DNA of 33,691 bases from an uncultured Roseateles sp. Lineage in GTDB: Bacteria; Pseudomonadota; Gammaproteobacteria; Burkholderiales; Burkholderiaceae. Below the pieces are notes generated by a model. The model saw only the letters and a list, made by a program, of their open reading frames with translations, made no database searches and was not told the DNA's origin. The stretch lies in contig CAMPJJ010000063.1 of the NCBI GenBank assembly GCA_946886855.1, positions 1 to 33,691 on the forward strand, in the 5' to 3' direction. Positions 7,220 through 14,934 of the stretch are shown here, piece after piece (the first letter of the stretch is position 1; each line of letters begins with the position of its first letter). The position numbers and the translations under genes are program-made.

Positions 7220-9456
7220 CCGGCGCGTTCCGCACCGGCTGACGCGCTGCCTGCCGAGCCAGCCGCCGCGTTGGCTGCCGCCGCGTTGGCTGCCGCGTTC
7301 CGCGCCAGCGATGCGTCCAGCCGCCGGCGGCTCAGCCAGTTCGCGCCGTGGTACGCGCCGATCCATACGACCAGCAGGCCGATCAGGGCGAGGAGGCCCT
7401 TGCCCACGCTGCCTGAGCCGCCAGAGCGGGAGCGCGCCTGGATGTCCCACGACAGGTCGTGGCCCACCCAGTCGGCGGCCTGGTCCATCGTCTTGACGTG
7501 GTCCGCCAGTTGGTCGACCGGCACATGGTCGGACTTGCTGCGGAAGGTCTGCGTCAGATGGACGCGGTGGCCTTCCATCCTGAACTCGCGCTGGTACGAG
7601 AAGGCCTGCGCCTGGAAGGTCCGGACGTCGCTGTCCTTCTCCATCGGTGTCCAGGAGGCGGGCACGCGCTCTTCGACCCGCATGATCAGTTCCTCGCGCC
7701 GGGAGAAGCTCAGCGGCTGCTTGCGCAACGCGATCTCCGGCTTGCGCAGCAGGTCCACCATCTCCGGCGACGGCAGCCCGGCCGTCGACGGTGCGCCGTG
7801 CTTGTCGCGCTGCCAGGGGTCGTCGATGTCGTAGCGCTCGTGGGTGGTGACGACGTTGGCCTGCTCGTCGTCCACCCACTCCATCGCCGCAAGCGGCTGG
7901 ATGCCCGCCAGGCGGGTGAATTTTGCGTAGTACTTCAGCGCCTTCGATTCGTACTCCGGCAGGTTCTCCGAGAAGTTGCCGTTGCGCATGCGCTCCGCGG
8001 CCAGGCCTTCATAGCGGGTCGTGACCTCGAAGCCGGCGCGGTGGCCGGGTCCCTTGCCGAGGTCGAAGACCACTGCGATCTGGCGCCGATAGAGCGCCGA
8101 CTCGCCGTTTTCCATCCGGGTCAGACCGATCGTCTGCGGCGACAGCACCAAGGCCTGGCCGAAGTCCGCGGGGGCGATCCGATCCAGCGACGCGCGCTGC
8201 GGCGGTTGCGTCGGGTCCAGCCAGTAGGTCTTGCCGTCGACCACCGCCTGCACGATCGCATGGTCGAAGACGCTGGCGGAGGGCAGCGAGTCGGCCAGCT
8301 TCTCCCGCATCTCGGTGTGGACGAGGGCGACGTTCGCCTCCAGGCCCAGGGCGCGCATCAGCGAGACGGTCAGCAGTGACTTGTCCTTGCAGTCGCCGAA
8401 GCGCTGCGCGAAGACGCGGTCCGGCGCACGCGGCGCGTGCGAGCCTGTGCCCATCGAGATGGACAGGTAGCGCACCTGCTCCTGCGCCAGCCGCAAGGCG
8501 GCCGCGGCGCGCTCGGCCGGCGCGGCATACGCGCCGGCGATGCGGTCGACCTCCGCCCGCAGCGCCGGTGATAGCTTCGCCGGCGGTTGGTACAGCGGCG
8601 CGCCCCAGCGGGCGACATCCCCCCAATTCTGGAACTCGGTCCAGCGCACTTCGCTCCACGGGTCGAACCAGGACGGCGTGTTGTCCTCGCGTCGCACGGC
8701 GGGCACGTCGTCGGCGTCCCAGACCAGTTCCTGCTGGCTGCTGCCGACGTTGCGGCGTGGCCCGGGCGTGCCCGGCGGCGTCCGGACGACAAACTCTCGC
8801 CCGGTCGGCAGCACCAGCCGGTTGTGGATGCGCGCCACCGGGCTGCCGTAGTCCAGCGAGAAGCCGCCGAACTGCTTGCCTGCGTAGACCGGGTTCCAGC
8901 CGTTGACGGTGTAGGCGTACTCGAGCACGTCGCCCACGCGGATGTCGTCGAGCTGCAGCAGCAGGGTCTTGCGACCGTCGTAGATGCGCTGCTCGGCCTC
9001 GGGCTCCCGGTCCAGTGTGCGGGCGGCGGCGCGATCACGCCATGGCAGCCAGCGACCGTCTCGGAGCACGCGGATCTGATGCAGCTGCAGGCGCTGGTAG
9101 GCGGGGTCCCACTCGATCTCGACCTGGCCCGCCTGGTCCAGGCCCTTGGTCGTGCGTACCCGCATCGCGTAGTGGCGGAAGGCCTGCCGCGTGCCGTCCG
9201 GCGCGACGCGCGTCTGTACGTCCGCCAGCAGGTAGTCCAGCCCCTGGACGGCGTTCTTGACCGTCCTTGCGGGGTCCGGCGCGACGGGGCTGACCCAGGT
9301 CGGGGTGTCGGTGAGCGCCGGCAGCGGCGCGGCGGAAACGCCGGCAGGCAGCAGCGCCATGGGGGCTGCCAACGCCACGGTGACGGCCGCCGTCCTGGCG
9401 AAGGCGGCCATGCGGCCGCTTGCCCGCGTCGCGCGCGGGGCTCGATCGATGTTCAT
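7216..9456 (-). CDS. Exported DUF3857 / transglutaminase-like protein
   Basis: A 746-residue protein with a signal peptide (cleavage near residue 42), an N-terminal DUF3857 domain (about 65-270) and a transglutaminase-like domain. Its papain-type triad is visible: Cys356 in FGDCKDKSLL, His399 in FDHAIVQ and Asp414 in YWLDPT. Near the C-terminus is one membrane segment (LLALIGLLVVWIGAYHGANW), followed by a basic and then Ala-rich tail. The domains should therefore face the periplasm, anchored by the C-terminal helix. Transglutaminase-fold proteins of this kind are usually peptidases or amidases rather than crosslinkers; the substrate is unknown. Placement after ldcA2 on the same strand hints at peptide processing in the envelope. 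The gap to ldcA2 is 152 bases, so co-transcription is possible but not certain. Confidence 0.8.
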   Translation of the reverse strand: MNIDRAPRATRASGRMAAFARTAAVTVALAAPMALLPAGVSAAPLPALTDTPTWVSPVAPDPARTVKNAVQGLDYLLADVQTRVAPDGTRQAFRHYAMRVRTTKGLDQAGQVEIEWDPAYQRLQLHQIRVLRDGRWLPWRDRAAARTLDREPEAEQRIYDGRKTLLLQLDDIRVGDVLEYAYTVNGWNPVYAGKQFGGFSLDYGSPVARIHNRLVLPTGREFVVRTPPGTPGPRRNVGSSQQELVWDADDVPAVRREDNTPSWFDPWSEVRWTEFQNWGDVARWGAPLYQPPAKLSPALRAEVDRIAGAYAAPAERAAAALRLAQEQVRYLSISMGTGSHAPRAPDRVFAQRFGDCKDKSLLTVSLMRALGLEANVALVHTEMREKLADSLPSASVFDHAIVQAVVDGKTYWLDPTQPPQRASLDRIAPADFGQALVLSPQTIGLTRMENGESALYRRQIAVVFDLGKGPGHRAGFEVTTRYEGLAAERMRNGNFSENLPEYESKALKYYAKFTRLAGIQPLAAMEWVDDEQANVVTTHERYDIDDPWQRDKHGAPSTAGLPSPEMVDLLRKPEIALRKQPLSFSRREELIMRVEERVPASWTPMEKDSDVRTFQAQAFSYQREFRMEGHRVHLTQTFRSKSDHVPVDQLADHVKTMDQAADWVGHDLSWDIQARSRSGGSGSVGKGLLALIGLLVVWIGAYHGANWLSRRRLDASLARNAAANAAAANAAAGSAGSASAGAERAG

Positions 9457-9608
9457 TGTTTCGCGACTCCCTCAGCGCGCGATGCTAGCCGCGGCGGCGA
9501 GCACGCGAGAAGGGCGGTTCCCCGGGGGGGGCACCTCAGCGTCGCCGCTGCCTGAGACGGTGTCGGTCGGCGAGCGCGAGCCAGCGCAAGACCATCGATC
9601 CGGGGCCC

Positions 9609-10709
9609 TCAGAGCACCGCCGCCGACAGCAGCCGCAGCGTGCCGGCGCGGGCATCCATCTCGGCGGGCTGGCCCACCGGCACGGTGAACTTGCGCTTGA
9701 TGTGGCCGATCATGGCGCCGCGGTAGACCGGCACGTTCAGCGGCAGGAAGTAGTCGTCGAAGACCTCGTCCAGCGTGAGCGTGCCGAAGTTGCCGTCGCC
9801 CGGGCCGCACTGCGTGAACTTGCCCAGCACGACGCCGGCCAGCTGGTCGAGCGCGCCGCACAGGCGCAGCGTCGAGAGCATGCGGTCGACGCGATAGATG
9901 TACTCGTTGACCTCTTCCAGGAACAGGATCGCGCCGCGCGTGTCCGGGAAGAAGGGCGAGCCCGCCAGCGAGCTCAGCACCGCCAGGTTGCCGCCGACCA
10001 GCGGCCCGCGTGCGAGCCCCGGACGCAGCGTGCTGATGCGGTCCTCGCGCTGGACGACATGGGCCCCGCGCTCGCCCTGCGGGTTCTGCAGCAGGTCGGC
10101 CTGCGCGTCCATCGCGACGGCGCGGAAGTGCTGGAGCGAGAACTCGTTCCACTCCGAACCCGCGACCGGGCAATGGAAGGTGATCAGCCCGGTCTGCCGG
10201 TGGATCGCGTTGACCAGGCTGGTCAGGTCCGAGAAGCCGCCGAAGAACTTCGGCTTGCGGCGGATCAGCGCGTAGTTCAGCTTGTCGACGATGCGGTTGC
10301 AGCCCGAGCCGCCAGTCAGCGCGAGGATGCCGGCGACCTCGTCGTCGGCGAAAAAGTCGTTGATGTCGGCCGCGCGCTGGACGTCGGTACCGCCGAACTG
10401 GCCGTAGCGCCCGCGCACGTTGGCGCCGAGCTTGACCTTGAAACCGAGCGCCTCCAGCGATTCGACGGCGATCTCCAGTGGCTCGCGCTCATAGGTCGCG
10501 TTGGCCGGGCTGACGAGGCCGATGGTGTCGCCGACCTTCAGCCGACGCGCGCGCAGTGGCTCGGGCACAGCAGGCGTGCGGGTGCCGCGGGCATCGCGCC
10601 CGTCACGCGCTGGCGCGGCGGTCTGGCCTTGTGCCGTCGGCAGCGCGCCGAGTGCGGCGGCCGCGGCAGTGGCGGCACCGGTGAGGATCTGGCGACGGGA
10701 AGCGGTCAT
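9609..10709 (-). CDS. Tat-exported LD-carboxypeptidase (peptidase S66)
   Basis: This 366-residue protein is a second S66 enzyme. The triad is complete: Ser160 in GGFSDLTSL, Glu265 in ILFLEEVNE and His336 in MIGHIKRKF. Residues 1-30 (SRRQIL followed by an Ala-rich stretch ending near AQGQ) form a twin-arginine signal peptide, unlike the cytoplasmic paralogue at 888-1796. The ATG at 10709 has GGAG five bases upstream and places the SRRQ motif at the N-terminus; the longer frame from 10745 would bury it. It likely trims D-Ala from tetrapeptides in the periplasm, producing tripeptides for the Dpp-type importer. It follows the dipeptidase gene by 78 bases on the same strand. Confidence 0.87.
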   Translation of the reverse strand: MTASRRQILTGAATAAAAALGALPTAQGQTAAPARDGRDARGTRTPAVPEPLRARRLKVGDTIGLVSPANATYEREPLEIAVESLEALGFKVKLGANVRGRYGQFGGTDVQRAADINDFFADDEVAGILALTGGSGCNRIVDKLNYALIRRKPKFFGGFSDLTSLVNAIHRQTGLITFHCPVAGSEWNEFSLQHFRAVAMDAQADLLQNPQGERGAHVVQREDRISTLRPGLARGPLVGGNLAVLSSLAGSPFFPDTRGAILFLEEVNEYIYRVDRMLSTLRLCGALDQLAGVVLGKFTQCGPGDGNFGTLTLDEVFDDYFLPLNVPVYRGAMIGHIKRKFTVPVGQPAEMDARAGTLRLLSAAVL

Positions 10710-10787
10710 GGAGTCTCCGGAGGGCAGGCGCGTGGGAGCGGCCAAGCGGCTGGACGGATCGGGCGGCGAGGCGACGGCGGGTGTTCG

Positions 10788-11429
10788 TCAGATCACCAGC
10801 GGCAGCTCGCGGCGGACGCGTTCGCGGTCGCCGAAGTCGAAGTGCCACCACTCGGTGCTGATGGTCTGGAAGCCGGCGTGGCGCATCGCCGCGCGCAGCC
10901 AGCCGCGGTGGCGGAGCTGGTCGGCGGTCAGGCCGCCGGCGGCGAGCTGTTCAGCCTCGAACTCGGGGTGTGAGGCCGGCGTCATCTCGTCGAAGCCGGT
11001 GCCCATGTCGAGCTCGCGGCCCTCGGCGTCCAGCAGCGTGACGTCGACCGCCATGCCGAACGAATGGATGGAGCGTCGCGCGGGATGCGCAAGGTACTTG
11101 GTCAACGGCGTGCCTTCGAGCTCCGCCCAGAGTGCTTCCTGCACGCGCTGCGGCCGCAACGCGTCCAGCACGACCAGCGTCACGCCGGGGCAGTGCCGGC
11201 CCAGGTAGGCGGCGGCCTCGGCGACCGCGTCCGCCGACTCGCGGCGCAGGTAGGCGCAGTCCAGCCCGCCGTAGACGTTGCGGCCGACGAAGTTGTCGGG
11301 CGTCGCGTAGCGCAGGTCGACCGCGATGCCGGGGATGGTCAGCAGCGCGCGGAACTCGGCGTGCGAGGCGATCTCCTCGCAGGCGATGGGCGGCGGCGGG
11401 GCGTTGTCGACGGAGGCGTCCGGCATCAT
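10788..11429 (-). CDS. ddpX: D-alanyl-D-alanine dipeptidase (VanX/DdpX type)
   Basis: This 213-residue zinc peptidase belongs to family M15D. Zinc ligands His122 and Asp129 lie in SIHSFGMAVDVTL, and the catalytic Glu193 and third ligand His196 lie in STEWWHFDFG. The substrate-site arginine appears in LDALRPQRV (Arg92). No signal peptide is present, so it acts in the cytoplasm, splitting D-Ala-D-Ala into D-alanine. No VanH or VanA ligase lies nearby, so a housekeeping role in reusing imported dipeptide, as for E. coli DdpX beside its Ddp transporter, is more likely than glycopeptide resistance. It sits 42 bases after the LysR gene and probably shares a transcript with it and the binding-protein gene. 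Confidence 0.9.
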   Translation of the reverse strand: MMPDASVDNAPPPPIACEEIASHAEFRALLTIPGIAVDLRYATPDNFVGRNVYGGLDCAYLRRESADAVAEAAAYLGRHCPGVTLVVLDALRPQRVQEALWAELEGTPLTKYLAHPARRSIHSFGMAVDVTLLDAEGRELDMGTGFDEMTPASHPEFEAEQLAAGGLTADQLRHRGWLRAAMRHAGFQTISTEWWHFDFGDRERVRRELPLVI

Positions 11430-11471
11430 GGTGGGGCGACGTGGAGACGGAAGATCAGACGCCGGGGCGCG

Positions 11472-12371
11472 TCACTCCAGGCTCTCGAGGTTGGCGCGGG
11501 CGGCGTCGCGCAGGTAGGTGACCAGCCGGCGCGCCGCCTGCGCCAGCGGTGCGCTGGCGGAGGTCAGCAGGTACAGCTGGATGCTCATGGCCGGCGCCAG
11601 CGGCCGCACCTTCACGCGGCTGCGGTCGGCCGACGCGGCGGTGAAGGGATCGACGGCGGTCATGCCGACGCCGGCCTCCACCAGCGCGCGGGCGAGCTGG
11701 TAGGTCTGCACGGTGATGCGGCTGTCGAGGTGGCGGCCCTCGGCCTCGCTGGCGTTGTGCAGCATGTGACCCAGCGGATCGTCCTCGGCCATCGCGATCA
11801 GTTCGGACTGGATCTCCTCCAGCGGCAACGGACCGGAGCCCTGCGCCTCGGGGCTGTGCATCGGGCACAGCGCCATCATCGTGCCGCTGGCCAGCACCTC
11901 GGCCTTGATGCCGGGGTGGCGCGGGTCCTGCAGGCTCAGGGCCAGGTCGGCCTCGCCGAGCAGCAGCGCGGAGACGATCTCGCGGGTGTGGTTGGTGCTG
12001 AGCTGGCAGCGGCTGCGCGGGAAGGCCTGCGCCCAGTGCGTCATCGCCGCGGGAATCACCGAGGCGCCCAGCGTCGGCGTGGCCATCAGGCGCAGCGATT
12101 CGGACTCGCCGCTGCGCAGGTTGGCGGCCAGGCGCCGGATCGCGACGAGGTCGCGGTTGAGCTTGTCGATCTCGACGAACAGGCGCTGCGCCTCCGGTGT
12201 CGGATAGAGCTTGCCGCGGACGCGGTCGAACAGCGGCATGCCGAGCTGCAGCTCGCAATGCTGCAGCACCTTGGTCACGGCGGGCTGGGAGATGTGGAGC
12301 AGCTGCGCCGCGCCGCTGATCGTGCCGGCCTGCATGATCGCGTGGAAGACTTCTATGTGGCGCAGGCGCAT
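11472..12371 (-). CDS. LysR-family transcriptional regulator
   Basis: This 299-residue LTTR has an N-terminal winged helix-turn-helix at about residues 1-62 (FHAIMQAGTISGAAQLLHIS, then QPAVTKVLQHCE). A LysR substrate-binding domain follows from about residue 90. It starts two bases after the stop of the binding-protein gene, so translation is probably coupled. LTTRs are more often divergent from their targets; here the regulator sits inside the operon, and if it activates that promoter it would increase its own synthesis. Candidate T-N11-A boxes lie before the operon (14054-14068) and before murQ (30111-30125). The inducer is unknown; a muropeptide, a D-Ala peptide or an amino sugar would fit the context. 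Confidence 0.88.
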   Translation of the reverse strand: MRLRHIEVFHAIMQAGTISGAAQLLHISQPAVTKVLQHCELQLGMPLFDRVRGKLYPTPEAQRLFVEIDKLNRDLVAIRRLAANLRSGESESLRLMATPTLGASVIPAAMTHWAQAFPRSRCQLSTNHTREIVSALLLGEADLALSLQDPRHPGIKAEVLASGTMMALCPMHSPEAQGSGPLPLEEIQSELIAMAEDDPLGHMLHNASEAEGRHLDSRITVQTYQLARALVEAGVGMTAVDPFTAASADRSRVKVRPLAPAMSIQLYLLTSASAPLAQAARRLVTYLRDAARANLESLE

Positions 12372-12373
12372 GG

Positions 12374-13981
12374 TCACTCGCGGTAGACGTTCTCGAAGAC
12401 AACCCCCCCGTTCGGCTGCATCTTGAAGCCGCGCAAGTCCTTGCTGATGGGGATGTAGACCGTCGAGTGTGCCATCGTGATCCACGGGCGCTCGCGCTTG
12501 AAGATCTCCTGGGCCTGTTCGTAGAGCGCGATGCGCTTGCCCTGATCGGAGGTCGCACGGGCGGCGTCGATGAGGCGTTCGAAGTCCTGGTTGCAGAACT
12601 TCACGCCCGACTTGTTGGTCGCGCAGCTGAGGTTGGGCGTCAGGAAGTCGTCCGCGTCGCCGCTCTCGCCGGACCAGCCGCTCATGTAGACCGTGTGCTC
12701 GCCGGCGTTGGCGCGCTTGAGGTATTCGCCCCATTCGTAGGTGCGGATCTGCGCGCGCACGCCGATGCGGGCCCAATCCTGCTGGATCAGTTGCGCCATC
12801 AGCTGACCGTTCGGATTGGTGGGGCGGGTGACCGGCAGCGCCCAGAGGTCGAGGTCCAGGCCGTTCGGGAAACCGGCCTGTTTGAGCAGCGCCTTGGCGC
12901 GATCCGGGTTGTATTCGTTCTTGATCGAGCGGTTGTAGCCGGGGATCGCGGGCGGGAACGGATTCACCGCCTGCATCGCGTCGCCGCGCGGGAACAGCGC
13001 GCGGAAGATCGCGTCGCGATCGACCGAGATGTCCAGCGCCTCGCGCACGAGCCGGTTGTCGGTCGGCGCCTTGCGCAGGTTGAAGGAGAGATAGGAGATG
13101 TTGAGCGCCTGGATCTTCTCGAGCTGGATGCGCTCGGGATGGCGGTCGATGGCGGCGACGTCGATGTCGCGCAGCGGCGAGGTGATCTGGCACTCGCCCG
13201 CGAGCAGCTTCTGCACGCGCACCGGCGCTTCGCGGCTGATGCTGAAGATCAGCTTCTGCGTCTTCTGCGTCTTCTGCGGCTCGCCCCAGTAGTCGGGGTT
13301 GCCCTCCATGCGGACGACGTCGTCCTTGGCGTAGCTGCGGAAGCGGTACGGGCCGGTGCCGATGGGCAGGCGGTTGATCTGCGCGGCCTGGCCCTCGCGC
13401 AGCAGCTGCTGGCCGTACTCCGCCGACTGGATCCCGGCGAAGGCCATCGCGAACCAGGTGACGAAGGTGACGTTGGGCCGGGTCAGCGTGAAGCGGACGG
13501 TGCGGTCATCGAGTTTCTCCATCTTCGCGATCGCCTTGGCCAGGCCGAGGTTCTGCGGATAGATGAAGTTGGCGGGGAAGGCCTTGTTGAACGGGTGCTC
13601 GCGGTCGAGGAAACGGCCGAAGGTGAAGAGCACGTCGTCGGCGTTGAACGCGCGGGTCGGGGTGAACCAGGGGCGGGTGTGGAAGCGGACGTGCTCGCGC
13701 AGCGTGAAGGTGAACTCGCGGGCGTCGGGGCTGATGGTCCAGCTCGTCGCGAGGGCCGGCTCCAGCGCGGTGCCGCCGCGCTGGAAGCGGACCAGGCCCT
13801 GGAACATCTGGTTGTTGACGTTGTTCGTGCTGGCCGAATCCCATAACCCCGGGTCGAAGCCCTCGGGGCTGGCGTCGGTGCAGTACACGAGCGGCTTGAC
13901 CGCGGCGGCGCCGGCCGCGTGAGCGGCGTGGAACGCGACGGACAGGACTATGGCCAGCGAGAGGGGGAGGACAGGGCGCAT
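12374..13981 (-). CDS. Periplasmic oligopeptide/dipeptide-binding protein (DppA/MppA type)
   Basis: A 535-residue solute-binding protein of ABC transporter family 5 (SBP_bac_5). A signal peptide covers residues 1-22 (LPLSLAIVLSVAFHAAHA). Family landmarks include LVYCTDASPEGFDPG, LATSWTISPDAREFTFTLRE, and VREALDISVDRDAI. It should deliver peptides to the DppBCDF-type permease at 14935-18878, whose genes lie upstream on the same strand but are separated from it by a toxin-antitoxin pair. The context suggests D-Ala peptides or murein tripeptide. The ATG at 13981 is preferred over GTG 14002 because a -10-like CACAAT at 14003-14008 would place the transcript start near 13996. No clear ribosome binding site precedes either start. 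A 9-base tandem repeat at 13252-13278 encodes the odd QKTQKTQK stretch. Confidence 0.88.
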   Translation of the reverse strand: MRPVLPLSLAIVLSVAFHAAHAAGAAAVKPLVYCTDASPEGFDPGLWDSASTNNVNNQMFQGLVRFQRGGTALEPALATSWTISPDAREFTFTLREHVRFHTRPWFTPTRAFNADDVLFTFGRFLDREHPFNKAFPANFIYPQNLGLAKAIAKMEKLDDRTVRFTLTRPNVTFVTWFAMAFAGIQSAEYGQQLLREGQAAQINRLPIGTGPYRFRSYAKDDVVRMEGNPDYWGEPQKTQKTQKLIFSISREAPVRVQKLLAGECQITSPLRDIDVAAIDRHPERIQLEKIQALNISYLSFNLRKAPTDNRLVREALDISVDRDAIFRALFPRGDAMQAVNPFPPAIPGYNRSIKNEYNPDRAKALLKQAGFPNGLDLDLWALPVTRPTNPNGQLMAQLIQQDWARIGVRAQIRTYEWGEYLKRANAGEHTVYMSGWSGESGDADDFLTPNLSCATNKSGVKFCNQDFERLIDAARATSDQGKRIALYEQAQEIFKRERPWITMAHSTVYIPISKDLRGFKMQPNGGVVFENVYRE

Positions 13982-14002
13982 CGGGAGGAAGGCAAGCCGC
14001 AC

Positions 14003-14068
14003 ATTGTGGAAACGCCGCTTCCCAGGTCACAACTGAAATGGGCGGGTTGGACCATAACACTGGGTTAT
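14003..14068 (-). promoter_or_regulatory. Promoter and LysR-type box of the binding-protein/LysR operon
   Basis: The palindrome ATAAC-ACTGG-GTTAT (14054-14068) fits the LysR consensus T-N11-A. On the minus strand it is followed after 21 bases by TTGTGA (14032-14027, -35-like), then an 18-base spacer and CACAAT (14008-14003, -10-like). The box centre lies about 65 bases before the expected start of transcription, the classical LTTR activation position. The murQ promoter has the same layout. Confidence 0.6.
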
Positions 14069-14092
14069 GTGGAAGCCCCTTCCTTCATCTCA

Positions 14093-14440
14093 TCACTGCC
14101 CTTGTTCGCCTTGCTCGATCTGGACCTTGAACCGCTGAAGCGCGAGCGCGGCGACGTCATAGGCCTCCTTCCGTTCGCGCTTTCCCAGACTCATCACCGT
14201 GACGACGAGCCGGCCGTCTTCCACTGCGTAGATCAGCCGAATGCCCAATCGGCTGAGCTTGATCTTGTAGCACCCGGCCAACTTGCCGTGCAGCCTGGCG
14301 CCAGGCACATGCGGTTGATCGAGTCGTTGCTCCAGCAGCGGCCACAGCACGGTGCGGACAGAGCCATCCAACCTGATCCATGCTGTCCGTGCCTCCGGGG
14401 AGAACTCAAGGCGGTACGCATGCCCTTCCCCCGTCGGCAC
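14093..14440 (-). CDS. RelE/ParE-superfamily toxin
   Basis: A toxin of about 115 residues. Family features are the N-terminal YRLEFSPEARTAW, the central GARLHGKLAGCYKIKL and RLIYAV, and the C-terminal VMSLGKRERKEAYDVA, typical of RelE/StbE-like toxins, mostly ribosome-dependent mRNA interferases. The GTG at 14440 is taken as the start because it falls one base after the antitoxin stop and gives nearly the family's normal N-terminus. A TTG at 14455, overlapping the antitoxin end, is an alternative; the long upstream reading frame is an out-of-frame shadow of the antitoxin. The module interrupts the transporter genes between dppF and the binding protein, and the DNA looks less GC-rich than its neighbours. 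Confidence 0.82.
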   Translation of the reverse strand: MPTGEGHAYRLEFSPEARTAWIRLDGSVRTVLWPLLEQRLDQPHVPGARLHGKLAGCYKIKLSRLGIRLIYAVEDGRLVVTVMSLGKRERKEAYDVAALALQRFKVQIEQGEQGQ

Positions 14441-14441
14441 C

Positions 14442-14693
14442 TCAGCGATCGTCAATATCGACCTCCATCGCAGAGGTTCCATGGGCCAGCGCTTCGATGG
14501 CATCGCGATGCAATCCCATGTCTTCGAGTTCATCCATGATGGCTTCGAAGAGCGCAGGCTCGAGGACATAGAAGGCAGGCTTCTTGTTTCGCAGCACGGC
14601 GACAGGTCGGTTCTTCGCCAAGCGCAACGTGGCGTCGGGATTCTTCTTGAAGTCCGTGATGTTGACGGTGAGGTCGGCGAGGATCTTTTCCAT
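14442..14693 (-). CDS. RelB/Phd-type antitoxin (StbD-like)
   Basis: An 83-residue antitoxin beginning MEKILADLTVNITDFKKNPD, the usual Phd/YefM-RelB (StbD) N-terminus that dimerises and binds the operator. PVAVLRNKKPAFYVLEP follows, and then an acidic C-terminal tail (MEVDIDDR) of the kind that neutralises toxin. The ATG at 14693 has AGGAG five bases upstream (14699-14703); longer in-frame starts are rejected because they precede the family N-terminus. The toxin gene begins one base after its stop. In the 241 bases between it and dppF I see only a -10-like CATAAT (14721-14716, minus strand). Confidence 0.87.
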   Translation of the reverse strand: MEKILADLTVNITDFKKNPDATLRLAKNRPVAVLRNKKPAFYVLEPALFEAIMDELEDMGLHRDAIEALAHGTSAMEVDIDDR

Positions 14694-14934
14694 GTCGGCT
14701 CCTGAATGCGGGCCGATTATGGGCGGGTCAATCGGGAGCGGTGGCGCCCGATAGGGGCGGCTCATCGACGGCGTCGGGAACTCGGGCGAGCGATACGGCA
14801 TTTGGAGGTCTCCGGGAGTGGAAGGCGACCATTTCACGTCGTCCGTGTTCCGCTCTCAATCACCTCAACCAGTCGAATTGCTGACTAGAAAACGCAGGTT
14901 GCTTTCACGCCTTCCATTCGATGTGATCAGTCCG

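Noticed and set aside
10788..11429. VanX as part of a glycopeptide-resistance cluster
   Set aside because: No VanH dehydrogenase, VanA-type ligase or VanRS regulator is present, and Gram-negative relatives use DdpX for D-Ala-D-Ala reuse.
13252..13278. 9-base tandem repeat in the binding-protein gene
   Set aside because: It keeps the frame and encodes a short QKT repeat in a surface-like region; probably neutral.
13836..13850. Another ATAAC match, inside the binding-protein gene
   Set aside because: It is coding sequence, not palindromic, and lacks the second half-site.
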